Positions 42,006-52,037 of a stretch of DNA of 64,000 nucleotides are shown piece by piece; positions within the stretch are counted from its first letter, which is position 1; each line of letters opens with the position of its first letter. The stretch is from Schlegelella_A sp038318385. GTDB lineage: Bacteria; Pseudomonadota; Gammaproteobacteria; Burkholderiales; Burkholderiaceae_C. Location of the stretch: contig JBBQCD010000002.1 of the NCBI GenBank assembly GCA_038318385.1, positions 62,001-126,000 on the forward strand, read 5' to 3'. The position numbers were made by a program, and so were the translations under genes. The notes under the pieces were generated by a model. The model saw only the letters and a list, made by a program, of their open reading frames with translations, did not search any database and was not told the DNA's origin.

Positions 42006-44633
42006 TCAGCCGGCGGCCACGCGCGCCGTGGTCGGCGCCGGCGTGACGGCGGCGCGGCGCCGCTGCACCCACATCACGCCGCCGAGCAGCAGCAGCGCCG
42101 GCACGAACAGCCACTCCTTCGCGAGGCGCTCGCGCTCGACCTCGACGCCGCGGACCTTGAAGCCCTGCTCGAAGCCGGCCTTGTCGGCGGCGCTGTTGAG
42201 GGCCACGCCCATCACCTGGGGACCATCGGGCAGTGTCATCAGCTGCAGCCCGGCGCCGGCGATGCGCTGCTGCGCGTTCCCCTTGTCGGTGAGCGGCAGC
42301 AGCACCGTCTTCTTCACGTCCTTGCCTTCCAGGGTCGTGCCTTCGATCAGGACGCGCAGGCGCGTTCCCGGCGGCGCGGCCTCGGCCCGGGACAGCAACG
42401 CGCTGCCGGGAACGACTTCATAGCGCGGCGAGACCATGTCGACCCAGAAACCCGGCCGCAGCAGTGTGAAGGTGACGAGCAGCAGCACGCCGGATTCCCA
42501 CCAGCGGCTGCGCGTCAGGAACCAGCCTTGCGAGCCGGCTGCAAAAGCGAGCATGGCCGCGATCGCGGCAGCGACGACCAGGACGAATTGCCACCAGCTC
42601 TCGATCCCGATCATCAGCAGCTGCGGGTTGAAGATGAACATGAACGGCAGGATCGCAGTGCGGCTCGAATACCAGAACGCCGTGATCCCGGTTCGGATCG
42701 GGTCGGCGCGCGAGATCGCCGCCGCCGCGAACGACGCCAGCCCCACCGGCGGCGTCACGTCTGCCATCAGCCCGAAATAGAAGACGAACATGTGAACCGC
42801 GACCAGCGGCACCACCAGTCCGGTCTGGGCGCCGAGTTCCACCACCACCGGCGCCATCAGGGTCGAGACGACGATGTAGCTCGCCGTCGTCGGCATGCCC
42901 ATGCCGAGCACGAGGCAGACGAAGGCCACGAGGAGCAGCATGCCGATGACATTGCCGCCCGAGATCGTCTCGACGAACGCGGTCATCACTAGGCCGAGGC
43001 CGGTCACGGTGACGGTGCCGACGATGATCCCGGCGGCAGCGGTGGCCAGCGCGATGCCGATCATGTTGCGGGCGCCGCGCTCGAGGCCGTCGATGAGATC
43101 GGCCCAGCCCGCATGGAACTCCGCGATTCCGCTCGGCTGGCTCCGGAAGAACGCCAGCAGCGGTTTTTGCGTCAGCAGGATGACCATCAGGAAGACCGTC
43201 GCATAGAAGGCGGAAAGCCCCGGCGAGAGCTCCTCGACGAGCAGCGCCCAGACCAGCACGAAGATCGGCAGCAGGTAGTGAAGGCCGGCGAGCAGCGTCT
43301 CCTTCAGCCGGGGCAGTTCGAGCACCGGGGCGTTCGGATCGTCGATCTCCAGGTCGGGTTCGCGCGCGACCTGCCGCACGACGAGCACGTACACCGCCAC
43401 GAGGACGGCGAGGATCAGCCAGTTGGTCGCCGCCCCGAGCAGCGGCTTGATCCAGCCGAGGCCGTAATAGACGAGATTGCCGATGATGACGATGCCCGCC
43501 AGCGTCATCAGCACCCCGGCCATGCGTCGCAGCCCCGACACGCCGGCGCGCGGCGTGATGCCGGAGATGCCTGCCTTGCAAGCCTCGAGATGGACGATGT
43601 AGAACAGCGCGATGTAGGAAATGATCGCCGGCAGGAAAGCGTTCTTGACGATCTCCGAATAGGGCACGCCGACGTACTCGGCCATCAGGAACGCTGCCGC
43701 CCCCATCACCGGCGGCATGATCTGGCCGTCGACACCGGCCGCCACCTCGATGGCGCCGGCCTTCTCGGCCGAATAGCCGACCCGCTTCATCAGCGGGATC
43801 GTGAAGGTGCCGCAGGTCACGACGTTGGCGACCGAGGAACCCGAAATCATGCCCATCAGCCCCGACGACACGACGGCCGCCTTGGCCGGGCCGCCGCGCA
43901 TGTGCCCGAGCAGCGCGAACGCGACCTTGATGAAATAGTTGCCGGCGCCGGCCTTCTCGAGCAGCGAGCCGAACAGGACGAACAGGAAGATGTAGCTCGC
44001 CGAGACGCCGAGCGCCACGCCGAAGACGCCTTCGGTGGTCAGCCAGTAATGCGACACCGCTTTCGACAGGGAGATCCCCTTGTGGGCGACGACGTCCGGC
44101 ATGTACGGCCCGGCGAAGGCATAGCCGAGCATCAGGATGGCGATGATCGCCAGCGGCGGCCCGATGACGCGACGCGTCGCCTCGAGCAGCAGCACCATGC
44201 CGACGACGGCGGCGACGAAGTCCTGCGTGGTCGGTTGCCCCGGACGGGTCGAGATCTCGCGATAGAAGAGGAACAGATACGCGCCGCAGACGGCAGCGAC
44301 GGCGGCGAGCAGCCAGTCCTGCAGGGGGATGCGGTCGCGCGGCGAGCGCTTCGCGAACGGGAACGCGAGAAACGCGAGGAAGAGTCCGAAGCCGAGATGC
44401 AGCGAGCGCATCTCGGTCGAGTTGAGGACGAAGACGTTGAAGGTGAACGGCAGCGGCGATGCGTACCAGAGCTGGAGCAGCGACCAAGCCAGGCAGGTCC
44501 AGGCGACGATCCGCGCCGCCATGCCGGTGGGCATGCGCCCGCCGAGATCGCTCTCCTGGACGAGCGCCGCCGCGGCCTGGTCGGCCGCGGCGGTGTGGGC
44601 GGTTCCGGCAGCGCCGGTCGTTCCTGCGCTCAT
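42006..44633 (-). CDS. Fused TRAP transporter permease (DctQM) with C-terminal domain
   Basis: The 875-residue protein joins the small DctQ-type and large DctM-type TRAP subunits in one chain, the form found with TAXI receptors. About eighteen membrane helices are visible. The large-subunit motifs include G-S-S-V-A-N-V-V-T-C-G and G-M-G-M-P-T-T-A-S-Y-I-V. After about residue 690 comes a further hydrophobic stretch and a soluble domain of the DUF3394 type, rich in T, L and G, with a C-terminal helix. It imports organic acids using the ion gradient. The TAXI receptor gene lies 13 bases upstream. Confidence 0.93.
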   Translation of the reverse strand: MSAGTTGAAGTAHTAAADQAAAALVQESDLGGRMPTGMAARIVAWTCLAWSLLQLWYASPLPFTFNVFVLNSTEMRSLHLGFGLFLAFLAFPFAKRSPRDRIPLQDWLLAAVAAVCGAYLFLFYREISTRPGQPTTQDFVAAVVGMVLLLEATRRVIGPPLAIIAILMLGYAFAGPYMPDVVAHKGISLSKAVSHYWLTTEGVFGVALGVSASYIFLFVLFGSLLEKAGAGNYFIKVAFALLGHMRGGPAKAAVVSSGLMGMISGSSVANVVTCGTFTIPLMKRVGYSAEKAGAIEVAAGVDGQIMPPVMGAAAFLMAEYVGVPYSEIVKNAFLPAIISYIALFYIVHLEACKAGISGITPRAGVSGLRRMAGVLMTLAGIVIIGNLVYYGLGWIKPLLGAATNWLILAVLVAVYVLVVRQVAREPDLEIDDPNAPVLELPRLKETLLAGLHYLLPIFVLVWALLVEELSPGLSAFYATVFLMVILLTQKPLLAFFRSQPSGIAEFHAGWADLIDGLERGARNMIGIALATAAAGIIVGTVTVTGLGLVMTAFVETISGGNVIGMLLLVAFVCLVLGMGMPTTASYIVVSTLMAPVVVELGAQTGLVVPLVAVHMFVFYFGLMADVTPPVGLASFAAAAISRADPIRTGITAFWYSSRTAILPFMFIFNPQLLMIGIESWWQFVLVVAAAIAAMLAFAAGSQGWFLTRSRWWESGVLLLVTFTLLRPGFWVDMVSPRYEVVPGSALLSRAEAAPPGTRLRVLIEGTTLEGKDVKKTVLLPLTDKGNAQQRIAGAGLQLMTLPDGPQVMGVALNSAADKAGFEQGFKVRGVEVERERLAKEWLFVPALLLLGGVMWVQRRRAAVTPAPTTARVAAG

Positions 44634-44646
44634 GTCTGCGACCGGC

Positions 44647-45642
44647 CTACTTCATCCAGCCCTTTTCCTTGTAATAGCGCGCCGCGCCCTCGTGGATCGG
44701 CGCCGACAGGCCATCCTTGATCATGTTCTTCGCGTCGAGGTGGGCGAACGCCGGATGCAGCTTCTTGAACTCGTCGAGGTTCTCGAAGACGGCCTTGGTG
44801 ATGACGTAGACGACGTCGGCCGGAACCTTGCTGGAGGTGACCATCGTCGCCAGCACGCCGTAGGTCGGCGTCGGCTGCGGGTTGTTGGCGTAGATGCCGC
44901 CGGGAATCGAAACCTTGGCGAGGTACGGGTGCTTGGCGACCAGGGCGTCGACGGCCGGGTCGGCGATCGTCACCAGCTTCGCACCGCAGGTCGTGGTCGG
45001 ATCCTGGATGTTGGCCGACGGGTGGCCGACGCCGTAGAAGAATGCGTCGATCTTGTTGTCGCACAGTGCCGGGCCGTGCTCGTCGGCCTTCAGTTCGGAG
45101 GCCAGCGCGAAGTCCGAGGTCTTCATGTTCTCGGCAGCGAGAAGCTCGTCCATCGCCGAACGCGTGCCCGAGCCCGGATTGCCGACGTTGACGCGCTTGC
45201 CCTTCAGGTCGCTGAACTTGGTGATGCCGGCTTCCTTGCGGGCGACCAGCGTGAACGGCTCCGGGTGCACCGAGAACACAGCCCGCAGGTCCTTGTTCGC
45301 CTCCTTGAAGGAGCCGGCGCCATTGAACGCCTGGTACTGCACGTCCGACTGGGCCATGCCGAAGTCGAGCTCGCCGTTGGCGATGGCGTTGACGTTGTAG
45401 ACCGACCCTCCGGTGGATTCGACCGAACAGCGGATGCCCGTCTTGGCGCGGTCCTTGTTGACCAGCCGGCAGATCGCGCCCCCCACTGCGTAGTAGACGC
45501 CGGTGACGCCGCCCGTGCCGATCGTGACGAACTTCTGCTGCGCGGCGGCAGGCACGGGCGCGACGAGTGCGGCCGCAAGGGCGAGCGCTGCGACGACGGG
45601 ACCGGCGTGGCGACTGCGTGTCGTGAAGACATGGGTGTGCAT
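44647..45642 (-). CDS. TAXI family TRAP receptor
   Basis: The 331-residue receptor has a signal peptide ending A-P-V-P-A-A-A-Q (cleavage near residue 34). The family text is clear: V-T-I-G-T-G-G-V-T-G-V-Y-Y-A-V-G near residue 38, then S-T-G-G-S-V-Y-N-V-N and G-S-G-T-R-S-A. TAXI receptors bind compounds such as glutamate-like or other organic acids. GAGGAG stands eight bases before the ATG. It works with the fused permease just downstream; the aminotransferase upstream may take the imported amino acid or keto acid. Confidence 0.93.
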   Translation of the reverse strand: MHTHVFTTRSRHAGPVVAALALAAALVAPVPAAAQQKFVTIGTGGVTGVYYAVGGAICRLVNKDRAKTGIRCSVESTGGSVYNVNAIANGELDFGMAQSDVQYQAFNGAGSFKEANKDLRAVFSVHPEPFTLVARKEAGITKFSDLKGKRVNVGNPGSGTRSAMDELLAAENMKTSDFALASELKADEHGPALCDNKIDAFFYGVGHPSANIQDPTTTCGAKLVTIADPAVDALVAKHPYLAKVSIPGGIYANNPQPTPTYGVLATMVTSSKVPADVVYVITKAVFENLDEFKKLHPAFAHLDAKNMIKDGLSAPIHEGAARYYKEKGWMK

Positions 45643-45653
45643 GGTGGAACTCC

Positions 45654-47018
45654 TCAGGGGTGGGTTGAAAGTGAAAGGGGCTGCGCGAGCGGAAGCTCCG
45701 CGAGGGCGTCGTCGATCGCTGCGCCGAGGCGCTCGACGATCGTGTCGATCTCGCCGGGTGTCGTAATGAAAGGCGGCGCCAGCAGCACATGGTCGCCGCG
45801 GCGTCCATCGATGGTGCCGCCCATCGGGTAGACCATCAGGCCGCGCGCCATCGCCGCGGACTTGATGCGCGCGTGCAGCCGGTGTGCGGGATCGAACGGC
45901 TCTTTCGTGGCCCGGTCGGCGACGAGTTCGACCGCCATGAAGAGGCCGCGGCCGCGAATGTCGCCGACCGAAGGATGGGCGTCGAAGCGTTCGTGCAGCC
46001 GCGCGGACAGACGCGCGCCGAGCGACTTCACGGCATCGAGCAGGTTGTCGCGCACGATGACGTCCTGCACGGCCAGCGCCGCCGCGCAGGCGGTCGCGTG
46101 GCCGATGTAGGTGTGACCGTGCTGGAACTGGCCGCTGCCCGCCTCGAGGGCGTCGACGATGCGCTGCTGGACGAGGACACCGCCGATCGGCTGATAGCCG
46201 CCGCCGAGTCCCTTGGCGATGGCCACCAGATCGGGTACGCAGTCCTCCTGCTCGGTGGCATAGAGGGTGCCGGTGCGGCCCATGCCGCACATCACCTCGT
46301 CGGCGATGAAGAGGATGCCGTGGCGGTCACAGACCTCGCGGATGCGCCGGAAGTAGCCCGGCACCGGCGGCAAGGCTCCGGACGTCGCGCCGCCGACCGT
46401 TTCGGCGCAGAAGGCGATGACGGTCTCCGGGCCGAGCCGCTCGAGGGCGATCTCGAACTCGCGGGCGAGCCGCTCGCCGTAGGCGACCGCAGTCTCGCCG
46501 GGTTCCCGGTCGCGGTACTCGTAGCACGGCGCGACATGGGCCACGTCGATCAGCAGCGGCTCGAACTGGCGCCGCCGCCATTCGTTGCCGCCAACCGCCA
46601 GCGCACCGAGGGTGTTGCCGTGGTAGCTCTGGCGGCGCGCGACGAAGCGGCGCCGCTGCGGCTGGCCGATCTCGACGAAGTACTGGCGCGCCAGCTTCAG
46701 CGCCGCCTCCATCGCCTCGGAACCGCCGGAGACGAGGTAGACCCGCGCCATGCCGGGCGGCGCCTGGGCGAGGAGGCGGTCGGCCAGTGCCTCCGCCACC
46801 TCGGTGGTGAAGAAGCTGGTGTGGGCGTAGGCGATGCGATCGATCTGCGCGTGCATGGCGCGCAGCACGTCCGGGTGGGAGTGGCCGAGGCAGGAAACCG
46901 CGGCCCCGCCTGAAGCGTCGAGGTACTCGCGGCCCGCCGCGTCGATGATCCTGATGCCGCGCCCGGACACCGCCACCGGCGGAACGATGCGCATCTGGCG
47001 ATGCAGGACGCGGCTCAT
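45654..47018 (-). CDS. Class III (aspartate-type) aminotransferase
   Basis: The 454-residue PLP enzyme has the cofactor lysine K269 in I-A-K-G-L-G-G-G-Y and the pyridine-binding D240 in I-A-D-E-V. The phosphate-binding S-G-G-S-E-A-M near residue 97 and S-Y-H-G-N-T near residue 131 are also seen. Class III members transfer an amino group from omega-amino acids or amines, such as beta-alanine or GABA. It is the first gene of a minus-strand set with the TAXI receptor (11-base gap) and the fused permease, so an imported nitrogen compound is a sensible substrate. Confidence 0.9.
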   Translation of the reverse strand: MSRVLHRQMRIVPPVAVSGRGIRIIDAAGREYLDASGGAAVSCLGHSHPDVLRAMHAQIDRIAYAHTSFFTTEVAEALADRLLAQAPPGMARVYLVSGGSEAMEAALKLARQYFVEIGQPQRRRFVARRQSYHGNTLGALAVGGNEWRRRQFEPLLIDVAHVAPCYEYRDREPGETAVAYGERLAREFEIALERLGPETVIAFCAETVGGATSGALPPVPGYFRRIREVCDRHGILFIADEVMCGMGRTGTLYATEQEDCVPDLVAIAKGLGGGYQPIGGVLVQQRIVDALEAGSGQFQHGHTYIGHATACAAALAVQDVIVRDNLLDAVKSLGARLSARLHERFDAHPSVGDIRGRGLFMAVELVADRATKEPFDPAHRLHARIKSAAMARGLMVYPMGGTIDGRRGDHVLLAPPFITTPGEIDTIVERLGAAIDDALAELPLAQPLSLSTHP

Positions 47019-47175
47019 CGCGTCACCCCCTCCGGCCCTGCTGGCAGCCGGGTTCGTGCGGCGCGGCACATCAGGTGAAGGTCGCGGGTCATTCCTCACA
47101 TTATCCCGCCGGGCTGCGGCGCGCCATCGTCGAACCTCTTGAGGGAATTCCCCACCTGCGCTCGTCATCCGGCGC

Positions 47176-48210
47176 TCAGCCGATCCGCCCGAACCAGCGC
47201 AGCGACAGAACCGCCGCGGTCAGCAACACCACGGCCGAAAGCAGGGCCAGCAGGGCCGTGATCTCGGTCTCGCGCGTCTGGACCTGCAGGCGCGAGCCGA
47301 GGTTCTGGTAGACGCCGCGCAACTGCTCGGCCGTGCCGGCGTGGTGGTACTCGCCGCCGGTCATCCGCGCCACCTCACGCAGGGTCGGCTCATCGAGCTT
47401 GAGATAGATGGCGTAGCCGTCGGCCTCGGCCGACGCGCCGTCCACCGTCCCCAGGCCCACGACGTAGATGCGCACGCCCCGGTCGGCGGCCATCTTCGCG
47501 GCCTCCAGCGTGTCGACCCCCGTGGTGCGGCGACCGTCGCTCAGCAGGATGATCGCGGCGGAGTCGTAAGAGCCCGGCGCCACGGGCGTGATCTGCCGAG
47601 CCGGCGCCTTTTCCCTGTCGTCCCGGCTGCGCGCCTTCTGACGGGCGCCGAAGGTCATGTCGCCCAGGCTGATGCCGTGGTCCGGAAAGAGCTCCGCCAG
47701 GCACAGCACGATGGCACTGCCGATGGCCGTGCCGAACTGCATCTGGAACGCGTCGATGGCGCTCACCAGCGCGGTGCGATCCAGCGTCGCCCGCTGGACG
47801 ACTTGGGCGCTTCCCGCGAAGGTGACGAGCCCGACATCGATGTTCCGGGGCAACTCGCCCAGGAACGTCTTGGCGGCTTCCTGCGCGGCCGCCAGCCGGG
47901 TCGGCTTGACATCGGCCACGCGCATGCTGAGGGAGGTGTCCATCGCCAGCATGATCGAGGACCTCGTCCACGGCAGCGTCACCGACGCCAAGGGTCGCGC
48001 CGTGGCGAACAGAAGCAGGGAACAGGCCACGAAGAACAACATTGGCGGCACGTGTCGCCGCCATGCGTGACTCGATGCCGCGCGGACAACCTACAGACTG
48101 CTGTAGCGCAATGCCGGCTTGCCACGCCGGCGCAGGAGCCACAGGTAGGCCACCGGCAGCAGGGGCAGCCCCAGCAGCAACCACAGGTACTGCGGCCACA
48201 GGAAGTTCAT
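47176..48210 (-). pseudogene. BatA-like VWA membrane protein split by an in-frame amber stop
   Basis: One continuous frame runs from the ATG at 48210, but codon 40 is TAG (48091-48093). The sequence on both sides matches one BatA-type protein. Before the stop is the first helix (F-L-W-P-Q-Y-L-W-L-L-L-G-L-P) and L-L-R-R-R-G-K-P-A-L-R-Y-S-S-L. After it come V-V-R-A, a tryptophan-arginine H-A-W-R-R-H, the second helix and the MIDAS motif D-T-S-L-S. Full length would be 344 residues, near the family norm. A second piece could restart at ATG 48051 (291 residues), losing the first anchor. Sequencing error, suppression or true decay are all possible. Confidence 0.85.
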
Positions 48211-48261
48211 GGACTACGGTGGACGCATCACCGATTCTTCAAGGGCGCCCGGAGGCGTCGA

Positions 48262-48705
48262 TCAGGTCCCTCGGGCCAGGCGCTGGCACGCGAACTGCAA
48301 TGCCATCGAATAGCCGCTGGCACCGAAGCCGCAGATCACGCCGACGGCGATCGGAGACAGGTACGAATGATGGCGAAAGGGCTCGCGCTGGTGGACGTTG
48401 GAGAGATGGACCTCCACGAACGGAATCGCCACGCCTGCCAGGGCATCGCGCAGCGCCACGCTGGTGTGCGTCAGCCCGCCCGGGTTGATGAGAATGAAGC
48501 CGACGCCGCCCTCGCGCGCGGCATGGATGCGATCGATCAGAGCGCCTTCGTGGTTGCTCTGGAAGCACTCCACTTGGGCACCGGCGGCCGCGCCCTCGCG
48601 GCGCAGCGTGGCCTCGATGTCGGCCAGCGTTGCGTTGCCGTAGACACCCGGCTCACGGGTGCCGAGGAGGTTCAGATTGGGACCGTTGAGAACCAGCACC
48701 TTCAT
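48262..48705 (-). CDS. aroQ: Type II 3-dehydroquinate dehydratase
   Basis: This 147-residue shikimate-pathway enzyme converts 3-dehydroquinate to 3-dehydroshikimate. The family start L-V-L-N-G-P-N-L-N-L-L-G is followed by the catalytic tyrosine Y22 (P-G-V-Y-G) and, near the active site, I-N-P-G-G-L-T-H-T-S and H100 (E-V-H-L-S-N). The size is normal for the type II dodecamer. The ATG at 48705 is chosen for the conserved N-terminus; an upstream ATG exists. It stands alone; a copy beside accBC is the usual arrangement, so this may be a second one. Confidence 0.93.
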   Translation of the reverse strand: MKVLVLNGPNLNLLGTREPGVYGNATLADIEATLRREGAAAGAQVECFQSNHEGALIDRIHAAREGGVGFILINPGGLTHTSVALRDALAGVAIPFVEVHLSNVHQREPFRHHSYLSPIAVGVICGFGASGYSMALQFACQRLARGT

Positions 48706-48866
48706 GCAATGCTCCGTGCGGCAGAGGGTTGCCGAAGACCGGAGCATGCCACGACGCCGGCGCAGCGGCCTGGGATCCGGCAGTCGGGCCCGGCGACGCT
48801 CGCGCCGGAGGCCGGACCTCGCCCCGCTGGGTCGCGTATTCTCCCGGGCTCCGAACCGTCAGACCG

Positions 48867-50096
48867 ATGTCCAGAGCCCCGCTGAAGAAGTCCCCGGTCC
48901 ACCGCGCGCGGCCGCCGGGTGGCGAGGAATGCATCCTGGTGCTGCAGGGCGGCGGTGCGTTGGGTGCGTACCAGGCCGGCGTGTTCGAGGCCATGAGCAG
49001 AGACACCGCGGGTCCCGACTGGGTCGCGGGGATCTCGATCGGAGCCATCAATGCCGCCCTGATCGCCGGCAATCCTCCGGCACGGCGACTCGAGCGCCTG
49101 CGGGAGTTCTGGGATGTGGTGAGCGCACCCGTCCCCGCCGCTGCGTTTCTTTTCGTCGGGGCCGATCGGGCCCTGCGCAACCAGGGCAGCGCGTCCCTGG
49201 CGCTGCTTTTCGGCGTGCCGGGCTTCTTCACCCCGCGCCTGCCCGCGGCCCCGTTCCAGCCTGCCGGCAGCACGGCGGCGATCAGCTACTACGACACCGC
49301 CCCGCTGCGCGCGACGCTGGAGCGACTGATCGACTTCGACCTGCTCAACGACGGGCCGGTGCGCCTGTCCGTCGGCGCGGTCAACGTGCGCAGCGGCAAC
49401 TTCGCCTACTTCGACACCGCCCATGAGCGCCTCGACGTGCGCCACGTGATGGCCAGCGGCGCGCTGCCGCCGGGTTTCGCGCCGGTCGAGATCGATGGCG
49501 AGCACTACTGGGACGGTGGCCTGGTGTCCAACACCCCGCTGCAGTACGTGCTCGACCAGGAGGGCACGCGCCGGCGCGTCGTGTTCCAGGTCGACCTGTT
49601 CCCGGCGCGCGGACGGATGCCCGCCACGCTCGGCGATGTCGGCGAGCGCGAGAAGGACATCCGATTCTCCAGCCGCACGCGAATGAACACCACCGTCGAA
49701 CTGCAGCAGCAGGCGATCGCCCAGGCGGCGCGACGCCTCCTCGCAAAGCTCCCGCCGGACCTGCGCGACGATCCCGACGCCAAGGCGCTGGCTGGGCTGC
49801 GCTGCGAGGCCGAAGTCGCCGTCGTCCATCTGATTTATCGCAGCAAGCGCTACGAGAACCAATCGAAGGACTACGAGTTCTCGCGCCTGTCGATGCAGGA
49901 ACACTGGGCCGCCGGCAAGGCCGACACCCTGCGGACGCTGCGCGATCCGCGCTGGCTCGAGCGCAAGCGCAACGCCGGCGGCATCCACGTCTACGACCTC
50001 GGCGCGGCGAAGCCGACCGCGCAGCGCACCACCGTGACCGGTGAAGGCTTGCGCGATCATCACGCCGACGCCACCCCGCTCGACGCGCCGCGCTGA
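48867..50096 (+). CDS. Patatin-like phospholipase
   Basis: The 409-residue protein has the patatin fold with a Ser-Asp dyad. The oxyanion loop is Q-G-G-G-A-L-G-A-Y (residues 27-35), the nucleophile is S58 in G-I-S-I-G-A, and the acid is D216 in W-D-G-G-L-V. The last 120 residues form the helical DUF3734-type domain (A-L-A-G-L-R-C, then D-Y-E-F-S-R-L-S-M). Such enzymes release fatty acids from phospholipids or PHA-associated esters. It precedes the 3-hydroxybutyrate dehydrogenase gene by 49 bases in the same direction, a pairing that suggests polyhydroxyalkanoate or lipid turnover. Confidence 0.9.
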   Translation: MSRAPLKKSPVHRARPPGGEECILVLQGGGALGAYQAGVFEAMSRDTAGPDWVAGISIGAINAALIAGNPPARRLERLREFWDVVSAPVPAAAFLFVGADRALRNQGSASLALLFGVPGFFTPRLPAAPFQPAGSTAAISYYDTAPLRATLERLIDFDLLNDGPVRLSVGAVNVRSGNFAYFDTAHERLDVRHVMASGALPPGFAPVEIDGEHYWDGGLVSNTPLQYVLDQEGTRRRVVFQVDLFPARGRMPATLGDVGEREKDIRFSSRTRMNTTVELQQQAIAQAARRLLAKLPPDLRDDPDAKALAGLRCEAEVAVVHLIYRSKRYENQSKDYEFSRLSMQEHWAAGKADTLRTLRDPRWLERKRNAGGIHVYDLGAAKPTAQRTTVTGEGLRDHHADATPLDAPR

Positions 50097-50145
50097 CCGA
50101 AGTCGGCCGCCCTTTCCTTCCGAACACTCACTCACTGGAACGACC

Positions 50146-50928
<783 letters not shown>

Positions 50929-51025
50929 CGACGCGTTTCGCGACAGCCGCGCGACTGTCGGCAGGGCGGGTGCGACAACGCTAGGATGAACGGCCGGCGG
51001 CGCTGTCGGCAGGAGAGGTACGACG

Positions 51026-52012
51026 ATGGACAGTCTGGATCTGCAGGTGCTGACCCAGGCCCGCGACTGGCATGTCGCCGGCCACCGGGTGTGGCTGGTC
51101 ACGGTTATCGAAACCTGGGGTTCCGCGCCGCGGCCGCCGGGTGCGCTGCTGGCGATGCGCGCCGACGGCCTGGTCGCCGGCTCGGTCTCGGGCGGCTGCG
51201 TTGAGGACGACCTCATCGACCGGGTCCGCAACGGCGAGCGGGTCGAACGCCCCTCGCTGATCACCTACGGCGTCACCAAGGAAGAGGCGGCCCGCTTCGG
51301 CCTGCCGTGCGGCGGCAACCTGCGCCTGGTGCAGGAGCCGCTCGTCGACGTCGGCTGGCTCGACGAGATCCTGCGCCGCACGGCGCAGCACCAGCTGGTG
51401 GCGCGGATCGTCGACCTCGACAGCGGCCGCGTGACGATCGAGGCGGCGACGCGCGGCGAAGCCTTCGCATTCGACGGCACGACGCTGCGCGCCCTGTTCG
51501 GGCCGCGTTGGCGCATGCTGATCATCGGCGCGGGCCAGCTGTCGCGCATCCTCGCGCAGATGGCGCTGGCGCTCGACTTCGAGGTCATCTGCTGCGACCC
51601 GCGCGAGGAGTACCACCTGACCTGGGACGTGCCCGGCACGATCTTCAGCAAGTCGATGCCCGACGACCTCGCCGTCGAACTGCAGCTCGATCCGCACAGC
51701 GCGGTCGTCGCGGTCACGCACGACCCGAAGCTGGACGACATGGCGTTGCTCGAGGCCCTGAAGTCTCCGGCGTTCTACATCGGCGCCCTGGGCTCGCGCG
51801 GCAATACCGCCACGCGCAAGGAGCGACTGGCGCTGTTCGACCTCAGCGCAGCCGAGATCGATCGCCTGCACGGCCCGATCGGCCTGGACATCGGCAGCCG
51901 CACGCCCGGCGAGATCGCGGTTTCGATCCTCGCCGAGGTGATCGCCGTGCGCAACGGCGTCGAACTGCGCCAGAAGAAGCCGGTGCGCCCGGCCTCGGCG
52001 CACAGCCCCTGA
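51026..52012 (+). CDS. XdhC family protein
   Basis: The 328-residue protein has the XdhC pattern. An N-terminal domain contains G-S-A-P-R-P-P-G-A and the conserved G-S-V-S-G-G-C-V-E (C58) thought to bind molybdenum cofactor. A C-terminal Rossmann domain with I-I-G-A-G-Q-L-S follows. XdhC inserts the sulfurated cofactor into xanthine dehydrogenase-type enzymes. No molybdenum enzyme gene lies in the window, so the partner is distant. The gap before it has a possible -10 element (TAGGAT at 50980-50985), not assigned with confidence. Confidence 0.88.
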   Translation: MDSLDLQVLTQARDWHVAGHRVWLVTVIETWGSAPRPPGALLAMRADGLVAGSVSGGCVEDDLIDRVRNGERVERPSLITYGVTKEEAARFGLPCGGNLRLVQEPLVDVGWLDEILRRTAQHQLVARIVDLDSGRVTIEAATRGEAFAFDGTTLRALFGPRWRMLIIGAGQLSRILAQMALALDFEVICCDPREEYHLTWDVPGTIFSKSMPDDLAVELQLDPHSAVVAVTHDPKLDDMALLEALKSPAFYIGALGSRGNTATRKERLALFDLSAAEIDRLHGPIGLDIGSRTPGEIAVSILAEVIAVRNGVELRQKKPVRPASAHSP

Positions 52013-52037
52013 CCTTGCGCCGCGAGCCGCTGCCGAC

